This document shows, piece by piece, positions 1 through 7,592 of a DNA stretch of 64,000 nucleotides. The stretch is from CBDCYH01 sp965224105 (GTDB taxonomy: Bacteria; Bacteroidota; Rhodothermia; Rhodothermales; JABDKH01). The stretch's first letter is position 1. Every line of letters starts with the position of its first letter. The DNA lies in NCBI GenBank assembly GCA_965224105.1, contig CBDCYH010000001.1, positions 1,054,001 through 1,118,000 on the forward strand. Reading direction: 5' to 3'. The translations under genes and the position numbers were made by a program. A model generated the notes under the pieces. That model saw only the letters and a program-made list of their open reading frames with translations. It had not been told where the DNA came from and made no database searches.

Positions 1-117
1 CACACAGGACTGCAAGAAGCGCTATCGTGGCTGTGTAGTTTTTTGTATTGCTTGATTTCCCCATCCAAATACGTTGCCTACGGACTGCAACCAACCCGTC
101 TGGCAATTTGCGTTCCG

Positions 118-1839
118 CTATTCTATCGCCAGGTTAAACATATTCACGGTAAGTGTATAGGTCGAGTCGGCCTCCACCCGGACTTCCCTTTCGAACGATC
201 CGATATCCGGATGCGCAAAGCCTAACGTGTGTATGCCGGGGGCGACAATGAAAGGCTCCCTCCTCGGGGGAATAGTATCGGCAACAACCCCGTCGATTGT
301 TACTATCGCCCAGGGGCTTGCTGATATCGACAGTAATCCGACGGATTCCCACAAAGAAACGGCTATTTCCTGCTCTCCCTGTTGAAATTCAAACTCTCTG
401 GTGACGACGGGGAAATCCGGATGCGAAAAGCTAAGCGTTACCGCTCCCTCGAAGGCATCGAGCTCATGGGACAAGGGGGTTATACCCAGGTCTGTGTCCG
501 CAAGCTGTACACGCGCCCAGGGGCTGGCTCGGATGGAGAGAATGCTACGCTCGGGGAGCACCGGCTTCGTTTGCGCTTCCATTGTGTCTGCTGATGATGC
601 CTGTCCAACGCTTAAAGGATCGGCTTCGACCACTGCGGGTGTTTCTTCTACCGTGGGCGGTAACTCCGACACAGCCGGTCCTGCATCTTGCTCATGCGGT
701 AAATCCTGGCTGCTTGTATCGGGTGGTGCAACAGGGATCGGCGTTGCAACAGAGGACTGCTCGTCGATATCAGCCTGCACAACTTCTGAATCTCCGGGAT
801 CGAGATCTACTGTCACATCAGGTCGCAATACAATAAATGTGATCAGGAGTAACGCGGGGATTAGTGAAAGTGCGATCACCCTGCGCCACGGATTTTTCCG
901 TTCGGCTGGATGCCTCGGATGTCGATCGCCTTCGGCGCGTACAAAGGTTTCGCTACCTGATTTGACCGTCGGTACAATCGCGTTGTCCCCGAATAGAGAA
1001 ACAACAAACGACTCGTCAGGAACGGGTTCGTATTCTTCTAAACAATTCTCAAGCTCGGCGATCGCTTCATCAGTTGAGAAAACTTTTTGATCGTTTCCGA
1101 CTCGCAAAAGGTTTTTACATAATTGAATCAGCCTCGGAGAGACATACCGACTCGATGCAACGTCTTTGAATGGGTCCGATGCTAGAATATTGTTCATCAC
1201 CTCGGTGTCGCTCGAACCGCGGTAGGGTCGATAACCGAATAGTGACTCGAACAATGTGCAGCCGATCGCGAACAAGTCAGAATTCTTAGACGGTTCCGCA
1301 CCTTTCAGCAGGTCGGGCGCAAGATATGCGAGTGTTCCGGCGATCGCATCTCCTTCATCCCGCGCACCTTGCACGACCGCAAAGCCAAGGTCGACGAGTT
1401 TCGTCTCTCCGGTTTGGGATACGATCATGTTGGATGGCTTGATGTCACGATGCAGAAGACCAGCCTTGTGAATCGCATGCAGACCTTTGAGCGCTTGCAA
1501 CACGATGAAGGCCCCTGTGGCTGGTGCAAGCGAACCTGCATCGATGAGCTCGCGGAGCGTGGCACCTTCCACATATTCGGTGGTGATGTACGGCCGCAGT
1601 CCTTCAATTCCGAAATCTATGATCCTGACCACGGCCGGGTGGTCGACTTTGGCCAACATGCTGGCCTCTCTTTTGAAGGCAACCGCCAATTCAGTCGAGT
1701 CGCCGAACTCCTCCCGGACAAGCTTGACAACAACAAGCTTTTCGGTACCGGCAACGAACCCTTTGTAGACGGAGGTTGCGGTCCCGCGGGTCAACTCGGC
1801 GAAGAGGTTCACATTGCCAATTTTCCTGGGGACGCCCAT
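118..1839 (-). CDS. Ser/Thr protein kinase with transmembrane segment and PEGA-like repeats
   Basis: This is a Hanks-type Ser/Thr kinase of 573 residues anchored in the inner membrane. The N-terminal kinase domain (about residues 10-265) has the ATP-binding lysine in VVVK (K39), the catalytic loop HRDIKPSN (130-137) and a DLG metal-binding motif (150-152) in place of the usual DFG. The activation segment ends in APD instead of APE. A single hydrophobic helix lies at about 320-338. A Pro/Glu-rich linker follows, and two PEGA-like beta modules fill about 430-570, each with an ASPWA motif and an SHPD or AHPD motif. The kinase domain faces the cytoplasm and the PEGA part would sit outside, so it may sense wall or surface glycan (inference). 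It is the last gene of the minus-strand block and its target is unknown. The ATG at 1839 starts the kinase fold directly. Confidence 0.9.
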   Translation of the reverse strand: MGVPRKIGNVNLFAELTRGTATSVYKGFVAGTEKLVVVKLVREEFGDSTELAVAFKREASMLAKVDHPAVVRIIDFGIEGLRPYITTEYVEGATLRELIDAGSLAPATGAFIVLQALKGLHAIHKAGLLHRDIKPSNMIVSQTGETKLVDLGFAVVQGARDEGDAIAGTLAYLAPDLLKGAEPSKNSDLFAIGCTLFESLFGYRPYRGSSDTEVMNNILASDPFKDVASSRYVSPRLIQLCKNLLRVGNDQKVFSTDEAIAELENCLEEYEPVPDESFVVSLFGDNAIVPTVKSGSETFVRAEGDRHPRHPAERKNPWRRVIALSLIPALLLITFIVLRPDVTVDLDPGDSEVVQADIDEQSSVATPIPVAPPDTSSQDLPHEQDAGPAVSELPPTVEETPAVVEADPLSVGQASSADTMEAQTKPVLPERSILSIRASPWARVQLADTDLGITPLSHELDAFEGAVTLSFSHPDFPVVTREFEFQQGEQEIAVSLWESVGLLSISASPWAIVTIDGVVADTIPPRREPFIVAPGIHTLGFAHPDIGSFEREVRVEADSTYTLTVNMFNLAIE

Positions 1840-1951
1840 GCGGAAGTCTGCTCCTTGTTGGTGTCACCGGCGGGTTCCTCAAAAAACGGATGCTCAGCCA
1901 GCGATGTTGGATCTAATACGTTGATCCCGCGCAAATGTCCCGAATCGGCCG

Positions 1952-3121
1952 CTAGTTGGCACGAACCCAGCGCGTCGCGTAAATGTCTGGTTTGTGGCGG
2001 GATGGTAATGGGCCAGCAGGAGGTCGCAGCGTGTCGCTGACGTGAGATTGATAGTAAACCGTAAGGATCGATCCGTCGCTCAACTCCGCCGAGGCAGGAT
2101 AACCGAGGTCCTTATTCGGTGCATCCGATCGGAGAACGATCTCCTCATCAGAGGACCATGTTATCCCGTCTTTACTAACGGCTGCCCGCTGCCCAAACGG
2201 ATCCCGTCTGTGTCCGTAGGCAACGAGCACGGAGCCATCGGCCAGAGTGAGTAGGTGTGGAGGGAATCCCCACAGCGGTGTTGCAAACGGCTCGGCCCAC
2301 GACCGACCGTCGTCGTCACTGTACGATTGCCAGAGGAAGCACCGCTGATCCCCGTCGTTGTAAGGCTTGGTCGTGACGCGCATCATCACGATCACTCTCC
2401 CACCCGGGACAACTGTCACACTCGGTTCTCCAAAACGCAAGCTATCCGGCTGCGGGGATCGTATCTCTGCAACTCTTTCCCACGGACCCTGCCAATTTTC
2501 TGCGATATTAATCGTTACGAAATCCAGCGTCTCTCTATATGATGCGACGAGTATATTTCCGTTTGCTAGTTGCACTCCCCCGTGGATGGTATCGGGACCG
2601 GGTAGTGCATCGCTCCAGGTCTTGCCATGGTCGGTCGAACGAAGAATCCTACCACCAGCAAATTCGCGCGAGGAAGCGTATGCATCTGACCCCACGCGTT
2701 CGACCCAGGCTTTCACAATCTCGTCCTCGTACGAACCTGCAGACATCCGACCGTAAGATGATGGAGTGTGCATGGTCGACAGAACGTGCAATAAAATTGA
2801 CCCATCCGCCAGCAGGGTTAAACCCGACTCTCGTTCGTCGAGCGGAGTATCGTATACCAAATAAGGATCCGACCACGTCTGCCCGTCATCATTGGATCGG
2901 ACGGCCATGATCCTCCCATCCGGACCCATGTGCTCGTCTGTTTTTGTGTAGACGACCAGCAGCTCATTGGAGGCAGTGTTGATTACCGATGGCCATGCCA
3001 GATAGTCGCTTGCCGCAGTGACGACCGGATACGTGCCCGCGACCTGTTCGTCCGGAGTTCCATTGCAGCCGAACGCAAAAAGAACCCAAACGACAGCGAG
3101 AATCATACTCCTATTGAGCAT
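1952..3121 (-). CDS. Sialidase-like (BNR repeat) exo-glycosidase, lipoprotein
   Basis: The 389-residue protein begins with a lipoprotein signal peptide whose lipobox FAFGC places the lipidated Cys at residue 19. The rest is a six-bladed propeller of the sialidase/BNR superfamily, with Asp-boxes SNDDGQTWSD, STDHGKTWSD, SDDDGRSWAEP and SKDGITWSS. Members cleave terminal sialic acid or other acidic sugars, and many BNR proteins of marine bacteria have unrelated substrates. No sialic acid catabolic genes (nanA, nanE, nanK) are in the window, so a different exo-glycosidase or lyase activity is likely. The gene overlaps the upstream PhyH stop by 11 bases, which indicates an operon with the dioxygenase and methyltransferase. 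The fold is clear and the substrate is not. Confidence 0.85.
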   Translation of the reverse strand: MLNRSMILAVVWVLFAFGCNGTPDEQVAGTYPVVTAASDYLAWPSVINTASNELLVVYTKTDEHMGPDGRIMAVRSNDDGQTWSDPYLVYDTPLDERESGLTLLADGSILLHVLSTMHTPSSYGRMSAGSYEDEIVKAWVERVGSDAYASSREFAGGRILRSTDHGKTWSDALPGPDTIHGGVQLANGNILVASYRETLDFVTINIAENWQGPWERVAEIRSPQPDSLRFGEPSVTVVPGGRVIVMMRVTTKPYNDGDQRCFLWQSYSDDDGRSWAEPFATPLWGFPPHLLTLADGSVLVAYGHRRDPFGQRAAVSKDGITWSSDEEIVLRSDAPNKDLGYPASAELSDGSILTVYYQSHVSDTLRPPAGPLPSRHKPDIYATRWVRAN

Positions 3122-3926
3122 TGTAAACGATTGGGTTCAGTTCTGAGTTAATTACCTCGCCAACTTCAACTCCCGGGCACCACACCCTCCGATCCAGTTC
3201 TTGCGCCTTATTTGCAGGTTCCGCCAACCGCATATCTGCATCCATATATATTATGCAAAACACCTTCCGTTCTTTGCCGGACCTGTTTGGTCCAGCCCGA
3301 TGGAATAGCCATCCATTATGGAAACTCACTTCCCCAATTTCGAACGAAGATATCCTATGCTGGTCATCGCGATTGGACAACATCTCTCCAATTTGTTTTT
3401 CTGATTCATCACTGATTTCCAGGTCGCGATATTTTTCTAGCGTATGACTGCCAGTGCTGAACTCAAGTGGTCCCATTTCAAGGTCAGTTTGCTGAAGCGG
3501 GATCCAGGCTGTTACCGTGTTGCTGTTCGCAAGCGGCCAGTAGTATTGATCTGCGTGCCACGGGGTATGACCGCCGCTCGACTGTTTGAACAGCGCCTGG
3601 TCGTGATAGAGTCGCACTCCGTTGGTGCCCATTAGCTCTGTAGCGATCCGTGCCATACGCGGCGACATAACCAATTCCGCTACGGTTTCCGACTGCCTCC
3701 ACAAGTTTGTTACCTGGACAAACGCTTTGTCATACGTGGTCGGGTTATCGGGAGCTGCTCGCTTTCGCTTCGCTTTGTCAACTTCCTGCGTGATGGCATC
3801 TCTGTAGTTAGCCAACACTTCATCAGAAAGAACATCTTTTAGTTTTACGAATCCGTCTCGCCGATAACTTGATATCTGGGAATCGTCCAACGGGTAACCA
3901 GTGTGCAACAAGTCGTTCGCTGTCAT
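3111..3926 (-). CDS. Phytanoyl-CoA dioxygenase (PhyH) family Fe(II)/2-oxoglutarate oxygenase, subgroup A
   Basis: This 271-residue protein has the PhyH-type facial triad. The HxD motif is in TPWHADQYYW (H124, D126), the distal His is in LFHRAGPN (H209), and the 2-oxoglutarate-binding Arg is in SGKERK (R220). Family members hydroxylate or oxidatively demethylate small molecules. It belongs with the PhyH at 53239-54057: both have RLYHDQAL upstream of a PWHxDQ motif and a W/P-rich stretch after it. It sits nine bases after the methyltransferase and overlaps the sialidase-like gene, so it should be cotranscribed with both. A cytoplasmic modified sugar or sugar acid is the likely substrate, but that is inference. 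The ATG at 3926 is the only start that keeps the complete N-terminal helix. Confidence 0.88.
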   Translation of the reverse strand: MTANDLLHTGYPLDDSQISSYRRDGFVKLKDVLSDEVLANYRDAITQEVDKAKRKRAAPDNPTTYDKAFVQVTNLWRQSETVAELVMSPRMARIATELMGTNGVRLYHDQALFKQSSGGHTPWHADQYYWPLANSNTVTAWIPLQQTDLEMGPLEFSTGSHTLEKYRDLEISDESEKQIGEMLSNRDDQHRISSFEIGEVSFHNGWLFHRAGPNRSGKERKVFCIIYMDADMRLAEPANKAQELDRRVWCPGVEVGEVINSELNPIVYNAQ

Positions 3927-3934
3927 TGGCAGTA

Positions 3935-5551
3935 TTAGATTACCGTTAGGTAGTTAATCGTGACGGTAGCTAACTCGGAATCAGGAAACCTCCGGTGGTA
4001 TTCGGTGCTGCCCTTCAAACCGGCCTCAGCGGCGATGGCGTTGAATGTATCAACCTCAACAATATACTGGTCGGAATATCCGTGCGTAGCGTCATATGCT
4101 GTAGCAGCGGTTTTCCCTAGATTCTTTGCTGTTAGGGCTGGTGGCAACGTGTGCAGCTCGACAATCAGCAGTCCATACTTTGCGAGGTGCGGCACCCAGG
4201 CTTCCAAGTGCAGCAAAAGGGACTCCTCGACTTCGGCAGCGGTTAGCCGCTGCCCGCGACATGAATATGCCCCGGTCGAGGTCCCCAGGCGGTTGCCTGC
4301 CTGTGCTGGCTTCCAGGGCCTGTTGTGATCCAGAAACGTCCTTACGTTAAGCAAATCCCCAAGCGCAATACCGTAGTCACTTTGAAGATCATCAGACAAC
4401 TGGTTCGGATTTCCCAAATCACCCCAAATAACTTTTGCCCAGATTCCGGCCTGGGTGAGGTTAGCCCTTGTCACCCGGAGCGAGGCTTCGTTGAAGTCGA
4501 CACCGACCAGGAATAGCGGATAGTCCTGGAGCATTTGCCCGCGAAGCGTTCTCTGATCGATAACATCAAAAAGATGAATGAGGAATGCTCCGTTGCCGCA
4601 TCCCATGTCCAGAATTCCCTTGGGTTGTTCCTCAATTGGTCTGTTAAATATTTCTATTATCACCTCGTCGATTGCGCGGAAGTAACCCGTATGCGCGCCG
4701 CCACTACCCCAGACGTTCATCTCACGATCGACGTGTTGTTCTTTGCCGGCGGCGTCCACCGCCAGAACCTTGTCCGGATCACCGAAAATAAGTTGGTCCA
4801 GCTGCCTGAGCGTTGGCGCGTAAGAAACGGTTACTCCATAAGCGCTTGCTCGCCTGGCAAAGTACAGGCCCGTGTCGGTGAATCGGAAGGTGGTGCCGTT
4901 GCTAGTGAACCAACCCAGTCTTTCGAAGAAGGCGAGGAGCCGACCGAAGCTGGCTGCGTCTTCGTGGAATTCATCCGGGCGGAAGGAGGCTTCCATGAAG
5001 TACTTATGGAACATGCCGGTCATTCCAAGATGCACAATCGTAGGACCGATGATGACTCCTTCAACGTGCTTGAGAATTTGCGACCTTACCTCAGCATCGG
5101 GGGAGCCGACTGGGGGTGACTGGTCGACCTGCATCCAATAGTTTTGCAGCGCCTTTTCCATCGCTCTGAAGGGCTCTATCTCAAAACGTCTCGGATGATA
5201 TTTCCCGGACAGCTTCATTAGGTTAACGGCGTCGGTGTAAAGTGGGATCATACCGAACGCGATTTTCGAAAGCGCGTTGGCGGAGATCGATACCGATTCG
5301 CCGTCCAGCTTTGCTTCGTAGTCAAGCCAGCCCTGCGATGCGAGTACTCTGAGTGCAACATTGAGGTAGCCAGGGTTGGCGCCGAACTCGCCCGCGAGAG
5401 TATCGAGGTCGCATACTCCGCGTGCCACGATCGCTTCGAGGACTCCGCCCTCCGCAAGTACCGTCGCGGTGGGAGCGGTCACGATTCCATCCAGGTGCCT
5501 GAAAATCGTCTCCCGCAGTTCTGCCTTCATCTGTCTCGACAACATCATCAA
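3935..5551 (-). CDS. Large class I SAM-dependent methyltransferase with duplicated winged-helix N-terminal domains
   Basis: The 538-residue protein carries a Rossmann methyltransferase core in its C-terminal half. The SAM-binding motif GILDMGCGNGAF lies at 312-323, and an acidic residue ends the next strand in FLVGVDFNE (347-355). The N-terminal 300 residues hold two related helix-turn-helix units. Each starts with a similar motif (HLDGIVTAPTATVL at 19-32, HVEGVIIGPTIVHL at 162-175), which points to an internal duplication like the dimerisation domains of O-methyltransferases. Size and layout recall AprA-type methyltransferases of polyketide loading modules, but no polyketide synthase is nearby. 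The start codon overlaps the stop of the GH43-like gene (TGATG), so translation is probably coupled. The acceptor is unknown, with a sugar or sugar acid as one option. Confidence 0.75.
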   Translation of the reverse strand: MMMLSRQMKAELRETIFRHLDGIVTAPTATVLAEGGVLEAIVARGVCDLDTLAGEFGANPGYLNVALRVLASQGWLDYEAKLDGESVSISANALSKIAFGMIPLYTDAVNLMKLSGKYHPRRFEIEPFRAMEKALQNYWMQVDQSPPVGSPDAEVRSQILKHVEGVIIGPTIVHLGMTGMFHKYFMEASFRPDEFHEDAASFGRLLAFFERLGWFTSNGTTFRFTDTGLYFARRASAYGVTVSYAPTLRQLDQLIFGDPDKVLAVDAAGKEQHVDREMNVWGSGGAHTGYFRAIDEVIIEIFNRPIEEQPKGILDMGCGNGAFLIHLFDVIDQRTLRGQMLQDYPLFLVGVDFNEASLRVTRANLTQAGIWAKVIWGDLGNPNQLSDDLQSDYGIALGDLLNVRTFLDHNRPWKPAQAGNRLGTSTGAYSCRGQRLTAAEVEESLLLHLEAWVPHLAKYGLLIVELHTLPPALTAKNLGKTAATAYDATHGYSDQYIVEVDTFNAIAAEAGLKGSTEYHRRFPDSELATVTINYLTVI

Positions 5552-6603
5552 TTCTGTTTTTGGAGGTGCGCTATTGGTTCGGTAGCGACTGCAATATTCC
5601 GACGCTCTTGAGCATCAACCGCGGTATAGAAATGGTAGTGGCAATCACTCGTGCGCAGGATAAACGGTTTGCCAGCGTGCAGCGCGTCGTAGGATCCGTT
5701 TGGTCCGATATCAAGCACTGGGTTGTTTTCGAAAACTCTCCAGCCCAGGGGAAATTCGTTTTCGGAGGTCCACATTATTCCGTCGCGTGAGTTTCTTCCA
5801 TCCCACGAGTAATATGCCATATACCAGATATCTCCGACGCGAAACACAGATGGATCGCCCGCGCGTCCGGTTGAATCCCATTGACCCGGTGCGCGGCTTC
5901 CGACAACAACAGGGCTCGACGAATCGTCAACATCCCAGTGATACAGGTCTTTGGAGGTCGCGTACCCGATGTACTCTTCGTGGTGACCGTCCAAAATGCC
6001 AGAGGCGTTAAAAAACAAATAGTAAGTCCCTTCGCACTCGATTACATTTGGATGCCATATCGCTTCGGCCCGCCATCTCGATTCATGGCCAGATCCGTGG
6101 TCGACGATCGGATTCCCCTCGAACCTACTCCAGGTAATCAGGTCATCTGAGGTTGCCAGGCACAACGTTTTTCTTCCCTTTTCGTAGCCATCGCCAGTGG
6201 TACCAAAATAAAAAAGGAAATATCGCGGACCCGCCTCTGTCGGAGACGGAAACACGAACGGACCGGCCACCCCGTTTGAATCGGGCGTCCCCCGCTGATC
6301 GGATTTTGAAAAGATCGGGTTGCCTGGATCCTTGGTCCACATCATTAAGTCATCGCTGTAGGCAAGACCAACCGACGGGTGTGTCACTGTTTCATATCCG
6401 AATTCGTTTGTGCGCGCACTTGCTAACCGACCGTACCCCGTGTACACCATGCAGTAACGTGAAAGACGGCTGTCATGCCAAACAACGGGCGACTCCACCA
6501 TACCCGCATCCCACTCTCCCTGGGCACCCGTTTCAAGAACCAGTCCGCGTTTGGTAAGGTTACTCCCGGGGACGTGCGCGATTGCTCCATCATCGTCAAC
6601 CAT
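5548..6603 (-). CDS. GH43/GH32/GH130-like five-bladed propeller glycosidase
   Basis: This protein of about 351 residues matches the five-bladed propeller glycosidases related to GH32, GH43 and GH130. Repeated blade motifs are visible: GLAYSDDLMMWTKDPGNPIF, then LATSDDLITWSRFEGNPIV, YATSKDLYHW and FENNPVLDIG. An acidic residue sits in an early EWDAGMVESP stretch. No signal peptide is present, so it acts in the cytoplasm, perhaps on an imported oligosaccharide. I chose the ATG at 6603 because AAGGA stands about eight bases before it. A TTG at 6633 would add ten residues but has no visible ribosome-binding site. It heads the minus-strand operon that continues into the methyltransferase. Exact GH family and substrate cannot be fixed by eye. 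Confidence 0.72.
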   Translation of the reverse strand: MVDDDGAIAHVPGSNLTKRGLVLETGAQGEWDAGMVESPVVWHDSRLSRYCMVYTGYGRLASARTNEFGYETVTHPSVGLAYSDDLMMWTKDPGNPIFSKSDQRGTPDSNGVAGPFVFPSPTEAGPRYFLFYFGTTGDGYEKGRKTLCLATSDDLITWSRFEGNPIVDHGSGHESRWRAEAIWHPNVIECEGTYYLFFNASGILDGHHEEYIGYATSKDLYHWDVDDSSSPVVVGSRAPGQWDSTGRAGDPSVFRVGDIWYMAYYSWDGRNSRDGIMWTSENEFPLGWRVFENNPVLDIGPNGSYDALHAGKPFILRTSDCHYHFYTAVDAQERRNIAVATEPIAHLQKQN

Positions 6604-6740
6604 TTCCCAATTCCTTACTTGCTGATCAGCCAAGGATACGACAACATTTCAGACGGTTGCAACGCGTTACTCCCTTAACCGACTGCACGGGTTGTCACTA
6701 CAGAAATGCTATATTCAATTCGAAGCAAAAGCCTACTGTC
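6604..6740. promoter_or_regulatory. Divergent promoter region with LacI-type operator core
   Basis: This is the shared upstream region of the GH43-like gene (leftward) and fdhD (rightward). It contains a perfect 8-base palindrome AACGCGTT at 6661-6668, flanked by G and C two bases out on each side. This is the usual core of operators for LacI/GalR-family regulators. A TTGTCA at 6692-6697 and TATATT at 6710-6715 resemble promoter boxes, but they are only 12 bases apart, so they do not pair. No regulator gene lies in the window. Confidence 0.35.
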
Positions 6741-7592
6741 ATGGAACCCGTCAGCAACGTTTTGATCGAGTCGTTCGAGCTGAGCGATCCTGTTGCACTT
6801 TCCGATTGTGTTGTGATCGAGGAGCCACTCGAAATCTTCTTATGCCGGGATGGGACCGATGCGCAATCTGTTTCAATCACCATGCGAACTCCAGGAAACG
6901 ACGCTGAGCTGGCGCTAGGATTTCTTTTTTCTGAGGGTCTGATCTCTTCGATCAATGACGTGCAGGCGCATGGGGCGTTGGGCGGAGAAGAAAACGCGTA
7001 TGCTGTCTCATTCGAGCAGGCTCGGTATCCCGACGTAGGCCGCCTAAAGCGGAATTTTGTCGTGTCGTCGTCCTGTGGTGTTTGCGGCAAAGCTTCGCTG
7101 GACGCCGTGAAAACAATTCTGCCAGAGAGACCGGGCAAGCTAACCGATCCGATCTCCCCCGACCTGCTAAAGTCCCTGCCAGGAAAAATCCAGAGCGAAC
7201 AGACGTTGTTTTCTAAAACCGGCGGAGTGCATGCTGCCGCATTGTTCAACTCGAGCGGTGACCTACTTATTCTAAGAGAGGACGTCGGTCGACATAATGC
7301 ACTCGATAAACTGATAGGTGCGGCTCTTCTTGATGAATCGGTTGACATGACATCAGGTATCCTGTTGTTGAGCGGCCGAACAAGTTTTGAGCTGATGCAA
7401 AAGGCTCTGATGTGCCGTATGCCGATGGTGTGCTCTGTCGGTGCTCCATCGAGCCTCGCTGTAGAATTGGCTCGCGAGAATAGCACTACACTTGTGGGCT
7501 TCCTATCCCGAGCCAGGTTCAATGTCTATTCCGGCTCAACCGTCATTGTTGAGTCGTCAAGCCTGCAACCTCAAGACAGCGGCATCGGATGA
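6741..7592 (+). CDS. fdhD: FdhD, sulfurtransferase/chaperone for formate dehydrogenase
   Basis: FdhD passes sulfur from the cysteine desulfurase to the molybdenum cofactor and is needed to activate formate dehydrogenases of the FdhF type. The 283-residue product shows the family hallmarks: an N-terminal EEPLEIFLC strand, ELALGFLFSEGLI (56-68), the catalytic loop SSSCGVCGKASLDAV with C112 and C115, a TGGVHAAALF segment and EDVGRHNALDKLIG. An in-frame start at 6582 exists, but the conserved N terminus begins at the ATG at 6741, and the extension lies in the divergent promoter region. The stop overlaps the start of the next gene by four bases (ATGA), which ties it to that molybdoenzyme. Confidence 0.95.
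   Translation: MEPVSNVLIESFELSDPVALSDCVVIEEPLEIFLCRDGTDAQSVSITMRTPGNDAELALGFLFSEGLISSINDVQAHGALGGEENAYAVSFEQARYPDVGRLKRNFVVSSSCGVCGKASLDAVKTILPERPGKLTDPISPDLLKSLPGKIQSEQTLFSKTGGVHAAALFNSSGDLLILREDVGRHNALDKLIGAALLDESVDMTSGILLLSGRTSFELMQKALMCRMPMVCSVGAPSSLAVELARENSTTLVGFLSRARFNVYSGSTVIVESSSLQPQDSGIG

Noticed and set aside
1..117. Possible terminator or gene at the left edge
   Set aside because: The stretch after the kinase stop has a run of T at about 38-45 but no stable stem before it on either strand, and no supported coding frame.
401..1090. Long plus-strand frame opposite the kinase gene
   Set aside because: It is Ser-rich with no recognisable fold and lies entirely antisense to the well-supported PEGA kinase.
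1952..3121. Sialic acid catabolism based on the sialidase-like gene
   Set aside because: No nanA, nanK, nanE or sialic acid transporter gene is in the window, and the BNR fold alone does not define sialidase activity.
3111..6603. Secondary-metabolite biosynthetic cluster suggested by the methyltransferase and PhyH genes
   Set aside because: No polyketide synthase, peptide synthetase, ligase or tailoring set accompanies them; the neighbours are glycan enzymes.
6692..6715. TTGTCA and TATATT as a promoter of fdhD
   Set aside because: The boxes are only 12 bases apart, too close for a sigma-70-type promoter.
6698..7522. 274-codon minus-strand frame opposite fdhD
   Set aside because: fdhD carries full family signatures on the other strand; this frame has no known motif and is a codon-bias shadow.
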